From NCBI RefSeq assembly GCF_045223415.1, contig NZ_JBEQZJ010000032.1, positions 1 to 46,343 on the forward strand: a stretch of DNA of 46,343 nt, given 5' to 3'. The notes under the pieces were generated by a model. It saw only the letters and a program-made list of their open reading frames with translations, made no database searches and was not told the origin of the DNA. This document shows, piece after piece, positions 1 to 8,974 of the stretch. This DNA comes from Hoskinsella mucinilytica. GTDB taxonomy: Bacteria; Bacillota_I; Bacilli_A; Erysipelotrichales; Erysipelotrichaceae. The translations under genes were made by a program, and so were the position numbers. Each line of letters starts with the position of its first letter. The first letter of the stretch is position 1.

Positions 1-1
1 T

Positions 2-50
2 AAAAAAACAGTGATGGTGTTACACCTAGTGTACAACTCATCACTGTTTT
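2..50 (-). terminator. Intrinsic terminator after the Eis-like acetyltransferase
   Basis: A 12 bp inverted repeat (AAAACAGTGATG at 5-16 with CATCACTGTTTT at 39-50) overlaps the stop codon of the minus-strand gene. On that strand it is followed by a run of T (positions 8 to 2). The plus-strand side also ends in T, so it may work in both directions. Confidence 0.75.
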
Positions 51-963
51 AATAATATTCATGTAACCACAATGGTTTTTTTACGATGGCAAATGCTTCT
101 TTCGCTGTTTTCGCTTGGCTATGAAAGTATTTATGAAATAGTTCATAGTTATTGATACGAACCATCATAAAGCCTTGTTTCTTGGGAATCGCCAAAGGGA
201 ATATCTTTTCTAAATGCTCTTTTTCACTTACCTCTATGACGATTTCCTTATCTGGTTCACTGATTGCTCGAAGCATCCTCATAAGCGGTACACTTTCCAG
301 ATAAATTGCTTCCTTTACCTGAATCTCATCTTTTACGATTTTATAGATCAAATATCCACAAACACCTTGAATCGGATCTCGATACACGACCATACGTTTT
401 TCTCTAAGCTCTAATTCTTCTAACAGACGTTCATAATACGTTACATCACGAAGATAATAGCCATCAAATTTAACGATAAAGCGACGATAGGCATGATATA
501 ACTGTTCAGCTGTTGCTTCCTTTTGTGTATGTAGACTACTAACTTTATTCAATTCTTCTGCTTTGATTGCATAATGTCTTCTTGCATAAATGGTTTCAAA
601 GCCATATGGAGCATAAAGCTTTGGATTAAAGGCTTTGATAAAGGTAAAAAGATAATTGTGTCCTGTTTCATCCAATGCACTTTCCATTAGAACACGCATA
701 TGACCTCTTCTACGATAATCAGGTAAAGTACTGACACCAAGTAAATATGCAATCTTGACTTTTTTACCTGCAAATGCAATCACATGCTCATTGATTTGCA
801 TAGAACTGATGATTCGTTCATCTTGTTCTTGAATGAGACAGGTTCCTTGATCAAATAGTGATTTAAAATAAAATGTTAAATAACCTTGATTTTGATTAGG
901 ATAACTGGCTTTCCAAAGCTCATAAACCTGCGTCTTATCCTCTTTTTGCGCTTCTCTAATCAT
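49..963 (-). CDS. Eis-like GNAT N-acetyltransferase
   Basis: About 304 residues. The N-terminal half is a GNAT fold with the acetyl-CoA loop in the segment LPDYRRRGHMRVLM (Q/RxxGxG/A-like), followed by LYAPYGFE, a pattern typical of the Eis/COG4552 family. Members have a second GNAT-like domain and a C-terminal sterol-carrier-like domain, which fits the length. Family members acetylate amines, in some cases aminoglycosides; the substrate here cannot be told. The frame can also open at GTG 975 or ATG 972/969. ATG 963 is preferred because GAAAG lies about 10 bases upstream. It overlaps the end of the upstream small membrane protein gene, so the two are probably translated from one message. Confidence 0.8.
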   Translation of the reverse strand: MIREAQKEDKTQVYELWKASYPNQNQGYLTFYFKSLFDQGTCLIQEQDERIISSMQINEHVIAFAGKKVKIAYLLGVSTLPDYRRRGHMRVLMESALDETGHNYLFTFIKAFNPKLYAPYGFETIYARRHYAIKAEELNKVSSLHTQKEATAEQLYHAYRRFIVKFDGYYLRDVTYYERLLEELELREKRMVVYRDPIQGVCGYLIYKIVKDEIQVKEAIYLESVPLMRMLRAISEPDKEIVIEVSEKEHLEKIFPLAIPKKQGFMMVRINNYELFHKYFHSQAKTAKEAFAIVKKPLWLHEYY

Positions 964-1237
964 GAGCATCATCACTTTCGGTAGTTTCTGTATATTCTAC
1001 GTCAATGATATCATCATCCATAGAGGAGCGATTGCTTGTATTGGTATAGCTACGAGAATCTTCATAATAGCCTTGTTCCTCATGTTCTCTATATTTATTG
1101 AATTTATGACGTGTATATAAAATATAAATGACTGCAGCCAATAAGAAAATTCCCACAAAGGTTAAAATGACCGGGGCAATTGCAATCAGTATCGCAATAA
1201 TTCCAATGATAATAAGTAAGGTAATGATTGTTTCCAT
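956..1237 (-). CDS. Small membrane protein with acidic tail
   Basis: 93 residues, family not recognised. Residues 1-42 form one long or two closely spaced hydrophobic segments (METIITLLIIIGIIAILIAI and a following VILTFVGIFLLAAVIYILY). Next comes a short basic stretch (TRHKFNKYRE), then a polar tail rich in Asp, Glu, Ser and Thr. The positive-inside rule puts the tail in the cytoplasm. AGGTGG sits just before the ATG. The 3' end overlaps the acetyltransferase start, so the two genes look co-translated. Confidence 0.65.
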   Translation of the reverse strand: METIITLLIIIGIIAILIAIAPVILTFVGIFLLAAVIYILYTRHKFNKYREHEEQGYYEDSRSYTNTSNRSSMDDDIIDVEYTETTESDDAHD

Positions 1238-1304
1238 GATCCACCTGCTTTCTATTCCTCATTATACAGGAAACCTTATAAAATGTGAACAAAGAGAGTG
1301 ATTT

Positions 1305-1607
1305 TCACTCTCTTTCATTAAAAAATTCTTTTTCCTGGACTCCCAATGCCATTGCAATGTTTTCCATGACCCGTAACGTGATATTTCGTTTTCCATGTTC
1401 GATTTCCGAAATATAATTTTGATGAAGGCCTGTTCGTTCAGCCAATTCTATCTGCGTAACACAACGTTCTTTTCTAAGGAATCTTAAATTTCTTCCAAAG
1501 CGGGCTTCAATACGCATTTCGTTTACTATAATGGTTCCTTTTTTCTGCTCTTGTTTCCTCAACTCCTTTTGCATAGCAGAGGAAGTCCCTATGTGATTTT
1601 TTTCCAT
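1305..1607 (-). CDS. XRE-family helix-turn-helix regulator
   Basis: 100 residues. A Cro/CI-type HTH occupies about residues 35-95: FGRNLRFLRKER, then TQIELAERTGLHQNYISEIE with the usual recognition helix, then HGKRNITLRVMENIAMALGV. The basic first 30 residues are unusual. An internal ATG at 1517 would give the bare HTH, but only the first ATG has a ribosome site (GGGAG, 4-5 bases upstream). It is a small stand-alone DNA-binding protein of the SinR/phage-repressor kind. Its target is unknown. Confidence 0.8.
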   Translation of the reverse strand: MEKNHIGTSSAMQKELRKQEQKKGTIIVNEMRIEARFGRNLRFLRKERCVTQIELAERTGLHQNYISEIEHGKRNITLRVMENIAMALGVQEKEFFNERE

Positions 1608-1670
1608 AGAGCTCCCTTACCTTTCTATAGGTGTATTGTAACATAAAACAGAAAAATAAACAGTCTTTTT

Positions 1671-2186
1671 TTATACTTTTTTCTTCTTTTTTCGATACCA
1701 AAAAACAAGCAAAAAACTAACCCATATAACAAACAGAAAAAGAAAGAAAACTGGTGCGTTTTTCGCATGCTGTTTTTTCACTTCCTTTTTTTGAGGTTGT
1801 GCCATTACAGCAGTACTTTGTTGCGCTTGTTCCAGCTCTTTTTCATAAGTATACTCAGGATTTCGTATCTGAATATAAGCTTGTTGATCTTTTAATAACA
1901 GACTCTGTAGTAATTCATCATCTACAAACAAATATACCGGTAGCGGTTCACTGACTGCACTGGATGGATCAATTTCAACACGAATCTTGTCTGCTTTTGT
2001 TAATAAATCACATGTTTTATTCCAAGCTTCATCATCTTTCAGCTTGATATTAAACAAGGATATCTCAACATTTTCATTTTGAAGCTTTAATACAATTTCA
2101 TTTTGTTTGCATGAAACAAGTTCACCATGATAGGTAGTAGCATGCAAAAAAGGAAAAAGCGCTAATAATACAAGGAGTTTTTTCAT
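1671..2186 (-). CDS. Tail-anchored SNase-like protein, catalytic residues absent
   Basis: About 171 residues from ATG 2186, which follows AGAAGGGTG; the frame also opens at GTG 2195. An N-terminal signal peptide (MKKLLVLLALFPFLHA) precedes a region laid out like staphylococcal nuclease: EISLFNIKLKDDEAWNKTC, then VRVEID-like strands, PVYLFVDDELLQSLLLKDQQA, and an ...YEKELEQAQQSTA helix. Family nucleases need an Arg and Asp in the first motif and an Arg in the second. The aligned positions here are Ser, Lys and Leu/Pro, so it is probably not a nuclease. A basic linker leads to one membrane segment (FFLFLFVIWVSFLLVFWY) and a Lys-rich end, so the domain would face outside. It lies 38 bases after whiA. 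The SNase match is by eye. Confidence 0.6.
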   Translation of the reverse strand: MKKLLVLLALFPFLHATTYHGELVSCKQNEIVLKLQNENVEISLFNIKLKDDEAWNKTCDLLTKADKIRVEIDPSSAVSEPLPVYLFVDDELLQSLLLKDQQAYIQIRNPEYTYEKELEQAQQSTAVMAQPQKKEVKKQHAKNAPVFFLFLFVIWVSFLLVFWYRKKKKKV

Positions 2187-2224
2187 AAGATTCACCCTTC
2201 TTATTCTGCGCTTTTCTTTTCATT

Positions 2225-3166
2225 TTATACTTTGCCTCGATATTGCTGAGCAAGTTCTTTGATTTTTGCTAAACGATGTTTCATTCCGGATTTAGATATC
2301 GTTTCACCATACTCTTCTTCACAAAAGTCACATAGTTCTAATAGACTTGCTTCAGGTAACTCTTTTCTGGCATTCACAACATGTTGTAATTTCTCTGGCA
2401 ATGATTCGATCCCTTGATAATTTTCGATCCATTGGATATCCTCTAATTGTTTTTTTCCTGCTGCCATACTTTTCATCTCATTGGCTAGTTCACAATTATC
2501 CAAACGTGTTAAAGAATTCATAAAATCTCGTTGTATTCTGCTATCTTCAAAAGTGAACAAGGCGTCGCTTGCCCCGATACAACGTAAAAAATCACCGATC
2601 TTATCGCTCGCCTTCAAATAAACAACTTCTTGATTTCTTCGTTTGATATATTTGGCAGGCATATCAAAGCGTAACATAAGCTTTTGAATAAACTTTGCCA
2701 AAGAAAGTTCATTGGTACTGATCTCTAAATGATAATTACTTTTATTTGGTGAATTTACACTTCCACCTGCTAAGAATGCACCTGCTAAATAAGCTCTTGC
2801 ACAACATTCCTTACGAACCATTTTAGCACTTGGATGTTCTTGTAGTCCTTGATCGGTCAATAACTCTAAATCTCTTAGTATTTCCATAGCTTTGTTTTTG
2901 ACACGAATAACATAAACATTGTTTTTCTTTAGCTTCATTTTTTTCAATACAGATAATTGTGTTTCTACTTGATAGGCTTCTTTTAGCATCTTCCAAACAC
3001 GCTTTGCTGTATTCGCATTTTCACTTTGCACGGTAATTTGCATGCCTTCACTTGTGAAATTTATGGTAGCACACATTTGAATCAATGCCGTTAATTCTGC
3101 TTTCAAACAGCATGGGCGTAGCTCATTGGCCGCTATTTCTGCTTTTACTTCTGTTGTAAATGACAT
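2225..3166 (-). CDS. whiA: DNA-binding protein WhiA
   Basis: 313 residues, the normal WhiA length. It has an N-terminal degenerate LAGLIDADG homing-endonuclease fold (residues ~20-220, including CCARAYLAGAFLAGGSVNSP) and a C-terminal helix-turn-helix (SLLELCDFCEEEYGETISKS, then GMKHRLAKIKELA). WhiA acts in sporulation in actinomycetes and in cell division and chromosome segregation in Bacillus. The gene starts 4 bases after the yvcK stop codon, as in the conserved rapZ-yvcK-whiA operon. Confidence 0.97.
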   Translation of the reverse strand: MSFTTEVKAEIAANELRPCCLKAELTALIQMCATINFTSEGMQITVQSENANTAKRVWKMLKEAYQVETQLSVLKKMKLKKNNVYVIRVKNKAMEILRDLELLTDQGLQEHPSAKMVRKECCARAYLAGAFLAGGSVNSPNKSNYHLEISTNELSLAKFIQKLMLRFDMPAKYIKRRNQEVVYLKASDKIGDFLRCIGASDALFTFEDSRIQRDFMNSLTRLDNCELANEMKSMAAGKKQLEDIQWIENYQGIESLPEKLQHVVNARKELPEASLLELCDFCEEEYGETISKSGMKHRLAKIKELAQQYRGKV

Positions 3167-3170
3167 GTTC

Positions 3171-4112
3171 TCAATCCTTATCTATAAATTCCTGTATGAC
3201 ATCTCGTATCTTATTTGAATCATGACGAATCAAATCGTCTTCAAAGGACAAAACGTCCCGATATACAATTTGATACGGATGTTCTTCCATGATTACTTTC
3301 ACCGGTTTACTTCCCATAGCATCATATTTTTCAAGCAATTTTTCACTTGCTTTGTTATTATGGGTAATTACGACATCGATTGCTTCCGGATAGCTATGCT
3401 TTAAAATCGCCTGTACATGATCTTCCAAAGAAAAATGATCTGTTTCTCCGGGTTGCGTCATGGCATTACAAAAATAAACTTTCTTCGCTTTATTGTTTTT
3501 TACTTCTTGTGCGATACCATTCACGATCAAATTCGGCATGATCGAGGTATATAAACTACCGATTCCATAAACGATCAGATCCGCTTCATGAATCGCCTGT
3601 AAAGCCTCTCGTGTCGGTTCTACTTTCTTTTCGTAAAATACATGGTCTATTCGATTATTAAATGCCGGTATATTGCTTTCACCACGAACGATGGTGCCCT
3701 CTTCCATCATCGCATATAGCGTGATGATATCCAAAGAAGAAGGTATGATTTCCCCCTTTACATTTAAAAACTTAGAAAAGGTACGAATCGCCTCCATAAA
3801 GCTTCCGGTTGTCTGTGTCAATGCAGTCAATATCAAATTACCAAGATTATGACCACCTACATCGCTATCCTCTCCGTCAAAACGAAAATTCATCAAACTT
3901 GTAAAAATCGTTTCTTCTTCAGCCATAGCACACATTACATTTCTGACATCTCCCATAGCGGGTATATGAAACTGGCGACGGATCCTTCCTGTACTCCCTC
4001 CATCATCAGCTACTGTAACGATTGCACTCAGATTGATATCTTGTATCTGTTTCAATCCTCGCATCATCACAGAAAGACCGGTCCCTCCTCCGATTACTAC
4101 AACATTCTTCAT
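3171..4112 (-). CDS. yvcK: YvcK/CofD-like gluconeogenesis factor
   Basis: 313 residues from ATG 4112. The frame runs 22 codons further up into rapZ, but the family begins at MKNVVVIGGGTGLSVMMRGL, so the inner start is used. GGGTGLS is the nucleotide-binding loop. ADDGGSTGRIR and GHNLGNLILTAL are family signatures. YvcK binds UDP-sugars and is needed for cell-wall shape and growth on gluconeogenic carbon sources. It lies between rapZ (4 bases upstream) and whiA. Confidence 0.97.
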   Translation of the reverse strand: MKNVVVIGGGTGLSVMMRGLKQIQDINLSAIVTVADDGGSTGRIRRQFHIPAMGDVRNVMCAMAEEETIFTSLMNFRFDGEDSDVGGHNLGNLILTALTQTTGSFMEAIRTFSKFLNVKGEIIPSSLDIITLYAMMEEGTIVRGESNIPAFNNRIDHVFYEKKVEPTREALQAIHEADLIVYGIGSLYTSIMPNLIVNGIAQEVKNNKAKKVYFCNAMTQPGETDHFSLEDHVQAILKHSYPEAIDVVITHNNKASEKLLEKYDAMGSKPVKVIMEEHPYQIVYRDVLSFEDDLIRHDSNKIRDVIQEFIDKD

Positions 4113-4116
4113 TTTA

Positions 4117-4971
4117 TTAGCCCACTTTCTTATCTCTGTGTGATTTATAACAATGATATTGATCTTTATAATGATCATAAAGCCAGTTTGTTACTGACAC
4201 ACTTCGATGATGGCCACCAGTACATCCTATTCCAATCGTTAGATGATTCTTTTTTTCATTCTTATATTGAACAAACATATAATCCAAAAAGATCTTTAAT
4301 TGGCGAATAAATTCCTTTGTCTGATCAAAACTCATGACATATTCATATACAGGCGCATCATCACCGGTCTGATTTTTCAGCTCCTCTATATAATATGGGT
4401 TTGGAAGAAACCTGACATCAAAAATAAGGTCAGCATCCAAAGGAACACCGTGTTTATAACCAAATGATACAAATGAGATAGAAAATACCTCATGACTATT
4501 CAAAGACAATTTTTCCATTAAAACGGTTTTCAGCTCCTGTTGTGAAAGCTTTGTGGTATCAATATGCAAAACAGCACGTTCATTCAAAGCATCAAACATA
4601 TCACGCTCTACTTCAATTGCTTCTTCCAAGGTATTGGCTTTCTTAAACAACATCATCGGATGGTGTCTTCTTGTAAACTTATAGCGTAACAACAACTTAT
4701 CATTGCTTGCATCAAGAAATACAACACGCACATTGACATCGATATTTTCAAAATACTGTAAAAAGCGTGGATAATCTAATGCAGTGGTCGCAAGTGCAAT
4801 ATTGGTATATCTTGGATCCGGCTTAGAATTGATAATTTCTCCAAGCGAATCAATCAACTGAACCGGAAAGTTATCGATACAATGATATCCCATATCTTCT
4901 AAAATTCCCATTGCCGTTGTTTTTCCAGCACCAGACATTCCAGTTATCAGTACTACATTTTGTTCGTTCAT
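4117..4971 (-). CDS. rapZ: RNase adapter / nucleotide-binding protein RapZ (YvcJ)
   Basis: 284 residues from ATG 4971. GAGGTG lies 6 bases upstream, which favours this codon over GTG 4980. Walker A is GMSGAGKT near the N-terminus. FLDASNDKLLLRYKFTRRHHP and the C-terminal IGIGCTGGHHRSVS are RapZ signatures. In E. coli RapZ presents the GlmZ small RNA to RNase E. In Bacillus YvcJ hydrolyses nucleotides and affects competence. First gene of the rapZ-yvcK-whiA operon. Confidence 0.96.
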   Translation of the reverse strand: MNEQNVVLITGMSGAGKTTAMGILEDMGYHCIDNFPVQLIDSLGEIINSKPDPRYTNIALATTALDYPRFLQYFENIDVNVRVVFLDASNDKLLLRYKFTRRHHPMMLFKKANTLEEAIEVERDMFDALNERAVLHIDTTKLSQQELKTVLMEKLSLNSHEVFSISFVSFGYKHGVPLDADLIFDVRFLPNPYYIEELKNQTGDDAPVYEYVMSFDQTKEFIRQLKIFLDYMFVQYKNEKKNHLTIGIGCTGGHHRSVSVTNWLYDHYKDQYHCYKSHRDKKVG

Positions 4972-5080
4972 AAGGATCACCTCACCTTAAGTTTACCACA
5001 TGCTCGGCTTACGTGCTAGATATAATGCAATCTCTTGATAAAACTTTGTCCAATTCCTTATGAGCATGCTCATTGAATTC

Positions 5081-5107
5081 AAAAGAAAAAGTCAGATTGC
5101 TCTGACT
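5081..5107 (-). terminator. Intrinsic terminator of the REC-GGDEF-EAL gene
   Basis: On the minus strand AGTCAGA-GCAA-TCTGACT forms a 7 bp stem with a 4-base loop, followed by TTTTTCTTTT. It overlaps the stop codon at 5106. Confidence 0.8.
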
Positions 5108-7082
5108 AATCAAACTGAAGAATATAAATTTTATATATATCTTGATTCTTATGTAAAGCTTCCATTTGATAAACTGTTGCAGGAACACCATCGATCTCTA
5201 TTTGTACAAATTGATGATGAGAAGTAGTGATACTAGCCAATTCCAAAGGTGTTTCATGCCCTCTAACTCGCTCATTTCTAGTAAGATGCAAAAGTCTAGC
5301 TGCAGCATGATTTCTATAAACGATTCTTTTATCCTTACAAATTAAAATCGGTGCATCCACATCATTTAATATCTCTTCTGGATCAACTTTTGTATTGGTG
5401 GCTAACATAGGGATATCATCGATCTTATGTTTCGCACAATCACGTTCCTTTACCATCAACTCATTAAACTCTGTAAAAGGAACCGGTTTGGAAAAGATAT
5501 ATCCCTGACCATAATCACATCCTAATTCCAGTAATAACAATTCTTGGCGTTTTGTTTCCACACCCTCAGCAACGATTTTTAAATGTAATTGTTTTGCTAA
5601 ATTGATCACGAATTTCAAAAGGATCTGTTCTCGACTTTTTTCTTTGTTATTTAAAAACCGCATATCCAGTTTTAACACATCAATAGGTAACTCCGTTAAC
5701 ATATTCAATGAAGAATATCCTGCCCCGAAATCATCCATTTCAACGATGAATCCAAAATCTCTTAGATCATCAACTACTCGAATCACTTGTAGATTATCTT
5801 TTGTATAGGCAGATTCAGTAATTTCCAAATGAAGATAGGTTACAGGTATATCATATTGTTTCACCAAGTTTTTCAAAATAGACAATAAATCCGGATGATA
5901 TACATCCATACGTGATACATTCACAGATATAGCAACCGGCTCTATGCCCTCATTCATCCAATGGCGAATATATTGACATGCGACTTCCCATACATACATA
6001 TCCAATTCTGTAATAAATCCATTCTTTTCAAATAAAGGAATAAACATCGCCGGTGATAATAAACCTTCTTGTGGATGTTTCCACCTCACCAACGCTTCAG
6101 CCCCAATAATGTTTTGATCTCTTAGAACATATTTAGGTTGAAGATACACTTGAAATTCCCCATTTTTCAATGATTCTTTCATCGTACCTGTTAAAAACTG
6201 TTCTCTTAACATTTCTTTTCGAATAGAATCATCATAGTACGCATAGTATTTCCCATATTTTCCTTTGATGGAATTGATGGCTAGCTTTGCTCGATCAAAC
6301 ATAACATCAATGGATACATTCGTATCTTCTACTTGATAGATACCATAACGTACGATCACCTCTTGGTGAAATTGTTTTAATTCATAAGCAATATTACCAA
6401 AAAACTCATCCAAATCGGTATTTCTTTCCATAAAAATCCCAAAGTGATCTGCATTCAAACGGCCACAAAATGCTCCATCCTTTAAATTTTTACTAATTGC
6501 TCTGGCCATGATCTTTAACAACTGATCTCCCATTCTTGGTCCATATAAATCATTGATAATTTTAAACTTTTCGATATTGGCATAAATCATATCATATGAC
6601 TTATTTTCAGTTAAAGATAAGACACGTTCACATTTATGATAAAAAAACTCTTTATTATAAATTTGTGTTAATTTATCTTTTTCAATCGAATTGACGAAAG
6701 CTGCATTTTCACGATAATTGATCAAATTAATAAGACGGTGTTGTATGATTGCCGGTTTATAGGGCTTTGTAAGAAAATCAGATGCCCCTTTTAATAACGC
6801 AGTAATTTCAGAATCATCACTATCCTGTGTTGTTGTTACAATAATCGGAAGCAAATAGAAACGAGAATCTTTTCGTACGATTTCCAAAAACTCATAACCA
6901 TCCATAACCGGCATCACGATATCCAATAATACTGCCGAAATCGCTACATATTCCTGATTTAGATAATCCAAAGCTTCTTTCCCATTTTCTGCTTCTATAA
7001 TTTGATAATCATCCTCCAAAATACTTGCAAGTATGCTTCGATTGATCTCATTGTCATCTACCACCAGTACTTTGCGTTTCAT
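5106..7082 (-). CDS. Response regulator with degenerate GGDEF, EAL phosphodiesterase and PAS domains
   Basis: 658 residues from ATG 7082, which has AGGAG 8-9 bases upstream; the frame extends 7 codons further. Order: receiver (1-120, VVDDNEIN acid pocket, phospho-Asp in LLDIVMP near 53, KP at the end); GGDEF fold (130-290) in which the active site reads GRLNADHF, so no cyclase activity is expected; EAL domain (300-540) with EALVRW, VNVSR, LEITES, DDFGAGYSS, LKLD, AEGVET and GQGY all present, so it should hydrolyse cyclic-di-GMP; and a C-terminal PAS-like domain (565-655, APILICKDKRIVYRNHAAARLL). No membrane segment. No partner kinase lies next to it. It is a phosphorylation-controlled phosphodiesterase, with the dead GGDEF probably binding GTP as an allosteric site. 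Confidence 0.9.
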   Translation of the reverse strand: MKRKVLVVDDNEINRSILASILEDDYQIIEAENGKEALDYLNQEYVAISAVLLDIVMPVMDGYEFLEIVRKDSRFYLLPIIVTTTQDSDDSEITALLKGASDFLTKPYKPAIIQHRLINLINYRENAAFVNSIEKDKLTQIYNKEFFYHKCERVLSLTENKSYDMIYANIEKFKIINDLYGPRMGDQLLKIMARAISKNLKDGAFCGRLNADHFGIFMERNTDLDEFFGNIAYELKQFHQEVIVRYGIYQVEDTNVSIDVMFDRAKLAINSIKGKYGKYYAYYDDSIRKEMLREQFLTGTMKESLKNGEFQVYLQPKYVLRDQNIIGAEALVRWKHPQEGLLSPAMFIPLFEKNGFITELDMYVWEVACQYIRHWMNEGIEPVAISVNVSRMDVYHPDLLSILKNLVKQYDIPVTYLHLEITESAYTKDNLQVIRVVDDLRDFGFIVEMDDFGAGYSSLNMLTELPIDVLKLDMRFLNNKEKSREQILLKFVINLAKQLHLKIVAEGVETKRQELLLLELGCDYGQGYIFSKPVPFTEFNELMVKERDCAKHKIDDIPMLATNTKVDPEEILNDVDAPILICKDKRIVYRNHAAARLLHLTRNERVRGHETPLELASITTSHHQFVQIEIDGVPATVYQMEALHKNQDIYKIYILQFD

Positions 7083-7399
7083 ACCCTTTACTCCTGTCAG
7101 CATATCTTTTACCTATTTTCCTTTTTTACGTTATCGCATTACCTATAGTATATCTTAAAATCAAGGATAAGACAATAAGGTCATAAATGAAAATCGTCAT
7201 AAAATCATCATACGTTTTAATTATCCATTTGGGTTTTATTGGTATTAATGTACAATTTTTCTTTGTTTTCTTATTTTATATAAAAAAAGGTCTTGAAAGA
7301 TCACTCTGGTTTTCTTTATTATATCTGATAAACTATTTTGCTCATTCCAATATGTGCCTTCCATTCGATACGTGTCTTTCGTCATATATAAAGCTTATT
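7083..7399. other. Intergenic region, no gene seen
   Basis: This holds the promoter at 7147-7175 and an AT-rich stretch downstream of the dehydrogenase. A weak GATC-centred hairpin near 7289-7302 is followed by seven T on the minus strand. It is too imperfect to call as a terminator. Confidence 0.5.
7147..7175 (-). promoter_or_regulatory. Sigma-A-type promoter of the REC-GGDEF-EAL gene
   Basis: TTGTCT (7175-7170), a 17-base spacer, then TATACT (7152-7147), about 65 bases before the start codon on the minus strand. Confidence 0.6.
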
Positions 7400-8230
7400 C
7401 TATTCTCTCGATTTCAATGGTCCATAGAAATAGCTTGCTGTTGCCCCACCATCAATCAGAACATCTGTACCAGTGATAAACGCTCCTTTATCACTCATAA
7501 GCAATTCTGCTACATTTGCAATCTCATCCGCTGTACCCGGGCGCCCTGCCGGACATTTGGCAAACATATTTTGATAGAAATCTCCACGTGGACCATGAAA
7601 TTCATCTATCGCAAGAGGTGTTACCACAATACCTGGCGAAATAGAATTGATACGAGCACCATGGTTTCCCCATTTCACAGCTTCAGCCATAACTCGTTTT
7701 TCATTACAACGCTTTGCCATTTGATAGGCATGAAGAGTATCTTTGATATTCTTAGGTTGAAGCATATCAAGTTTCAATAATTCCTCTGTGGGTGTTTCCG
7801 CAAGTAATGCATCTTGTTGCGCTGTCAATTGTTCCATACGATGTCCCGACTGACTGGAAATCGTAACACCTACACCATCTGAGGCAATTACTTTCCCTAC
7901 TTCTTCCAATAATACAGCAGTCCCATAAAGGTCAACCTTTAGAATAGTTTCAATGGAAGCTTGACTTGGAGAAACACCGGCAACATTGATAAGCATGTGA
8001 ATATCACCATATGTTTTCGCCTCTGTGATCATCGCAAGAATAGAATCACGATTTGATAAATCCATTTCTACGGCTGTTACATCAAAACCGGCATCCTTCA
8101 TTATCTTTGCGACCATTGCCGCATTCTTCAAGCTTTTATCGCCTATGACGATTTTCATCCCATATCCCATTCTACGAGCAATTGCCATACCTATCTGACC
8201 TGCTCCGGTTAATATCATTACTTTTCTCAT
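7400..8230 (-). CDS. Short-chain dehydrogenase/reductase
   Basis: 276 residues. Classical SDR: the cofactor loop TGAGQIGMAIA begins at residue 8; the Asp in IGDKS after the second strand and the later EMDLSN suggest NAD(H) preference; NVAGV; catalytic Ser in ISSQSGH; YQMAKRC gives the YxxxK pair; SPGIV and a C-terminal GTDVLIDGG follow. The YxxxK segment comes after an insertion of about 25 residues (QQDALLAETPTEELLKLDML...) that is longer than usual. It lies 70 bases after a flavodoxin gene and downstream of a LysR regulator, so it probably forms a redox operon with them. Substrate unknown. Confidence 0.9.
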   Translation of the reverse strand: MRKVMILTGAGQIGMAIARRMGYGMKIVIGDKSLKNAAMVAKIMKDAGFDVTAVEMDLSNRDSILAMITEAKTYGDIHMLINVAGVSPSQASIETILKVDLYGTAVLLEEVGKVIASDGVGVTISSQSGHRMEQLTAQQDALLAETPTEELLKLDMLQPKNIKDTLHAYQMAKRCNEKRVMAEAVKWGNHGARINSISPGIVVTPLAIDEFHGPRGDFYQNMFAKCPAGRPGTADEIANVAELLMSDKGAFITGTDVLIDGGATASYFYGPLKSRE

Positions 8231-8299
8231 TTTTTATTTTCCTCACTTATCCTTTAACTACTTCATCTTTTCTGTTTAGATTACTTACATCTATCTTCA

Positions 8300-8818
8300 T
8301 TAAAAACCAAAATTATCCATTATCCAGTTCTCTATTGTTTTATCACAGTCTTTCACACTACCTCCACGAATTGGTAGTCCTTTCTTTAAAATTGCAGATG
8401 GACAACTATTTTTGATATCCTCTTCACTATGTCCCATGCCACTTCCTTCATGTGTACAAAATGGCCTGATTGTTTTTCCTGCAATATCAATACTTTCAAG
8501 AAACGTACATACAGCCATTGGCATGGTCCCCCACCAATTGGGATAACCAAGATAAATAATATCGTATTTAGAAATATCGGGAAGTTCACCAATCAATGCA
8601 GGACGTGCAATCGCTTGTAGTTCTTGCTTTGCTTCCTTTGTGCATTCTTGATAATCCTTAGAATAAGGGTGAATCGGCTTAATTTCAAAAAGATCTCCAT
8701 TGGTGATTACTGCAATTTTTTTTGCAACAAGCTCGGTATTCCCTGTTGAAAGATTCATAATTTTTCCATTCACATAGTTATTTCCCTTACGTGAAAAATA
8801 CGCAACTAACGTTTTCAT
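8300..8818 (-). CDS. Flavodoxin-like protein
   Basis: 172 residues from ATG 8818. The open frame runs 46 codons further up, but the fold starts at MKTLVAYFSRKGNNYVNG, so the upstream part is leader. The flavin-binding loop STGNTE follows, then IIYLGYPNWWGTMPMAVCTFLE, FCTHEGSGMG and GLPIRGG. This is the flavodoxin_4 layout seen in stand-alone FMN proteins of anaerobes. It probably passes electrons or reduces quinone-like compounds. It lies between the LysR regulator and the SDR on the same strand. Confidence 0.9.
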   Translation of the reverse strand: MKTLVAYFSRKGNNYVNGKIMNLSTGNTELVAKKIAVITNGDLFEIKPIHPYSKDYQECTKEAKQELQAIARPALIGELPDISKYDIIYLGYPNWWGTMPMAVCTFLESIDIAGKTIRPFCTHEGSGMGHSEEDIKNSCPSAILKKGLPIRGGSVKDCDKTIENWIMDNFGF

Positions 8819-8974
8819 TTGTAATTCGCATCCTTTCCATATGTTCATTATCATTATAGAAATCATCAAGCTAAGGAGCAATTTCCATTTTGAATGGCTT
8901 TGATAAGTTATACTTATATGAAAAAAAGTCGAACATCTATAATTAATCATGTTCAACTCATTGTTATTTTTTCG

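Noticed and set aside
7187..7780. Long plus-strand frame opposite the SDR gene
   Set aside because: It overlaps a clear SDR with all motifs on the other strand and has no domain pattern of its own.
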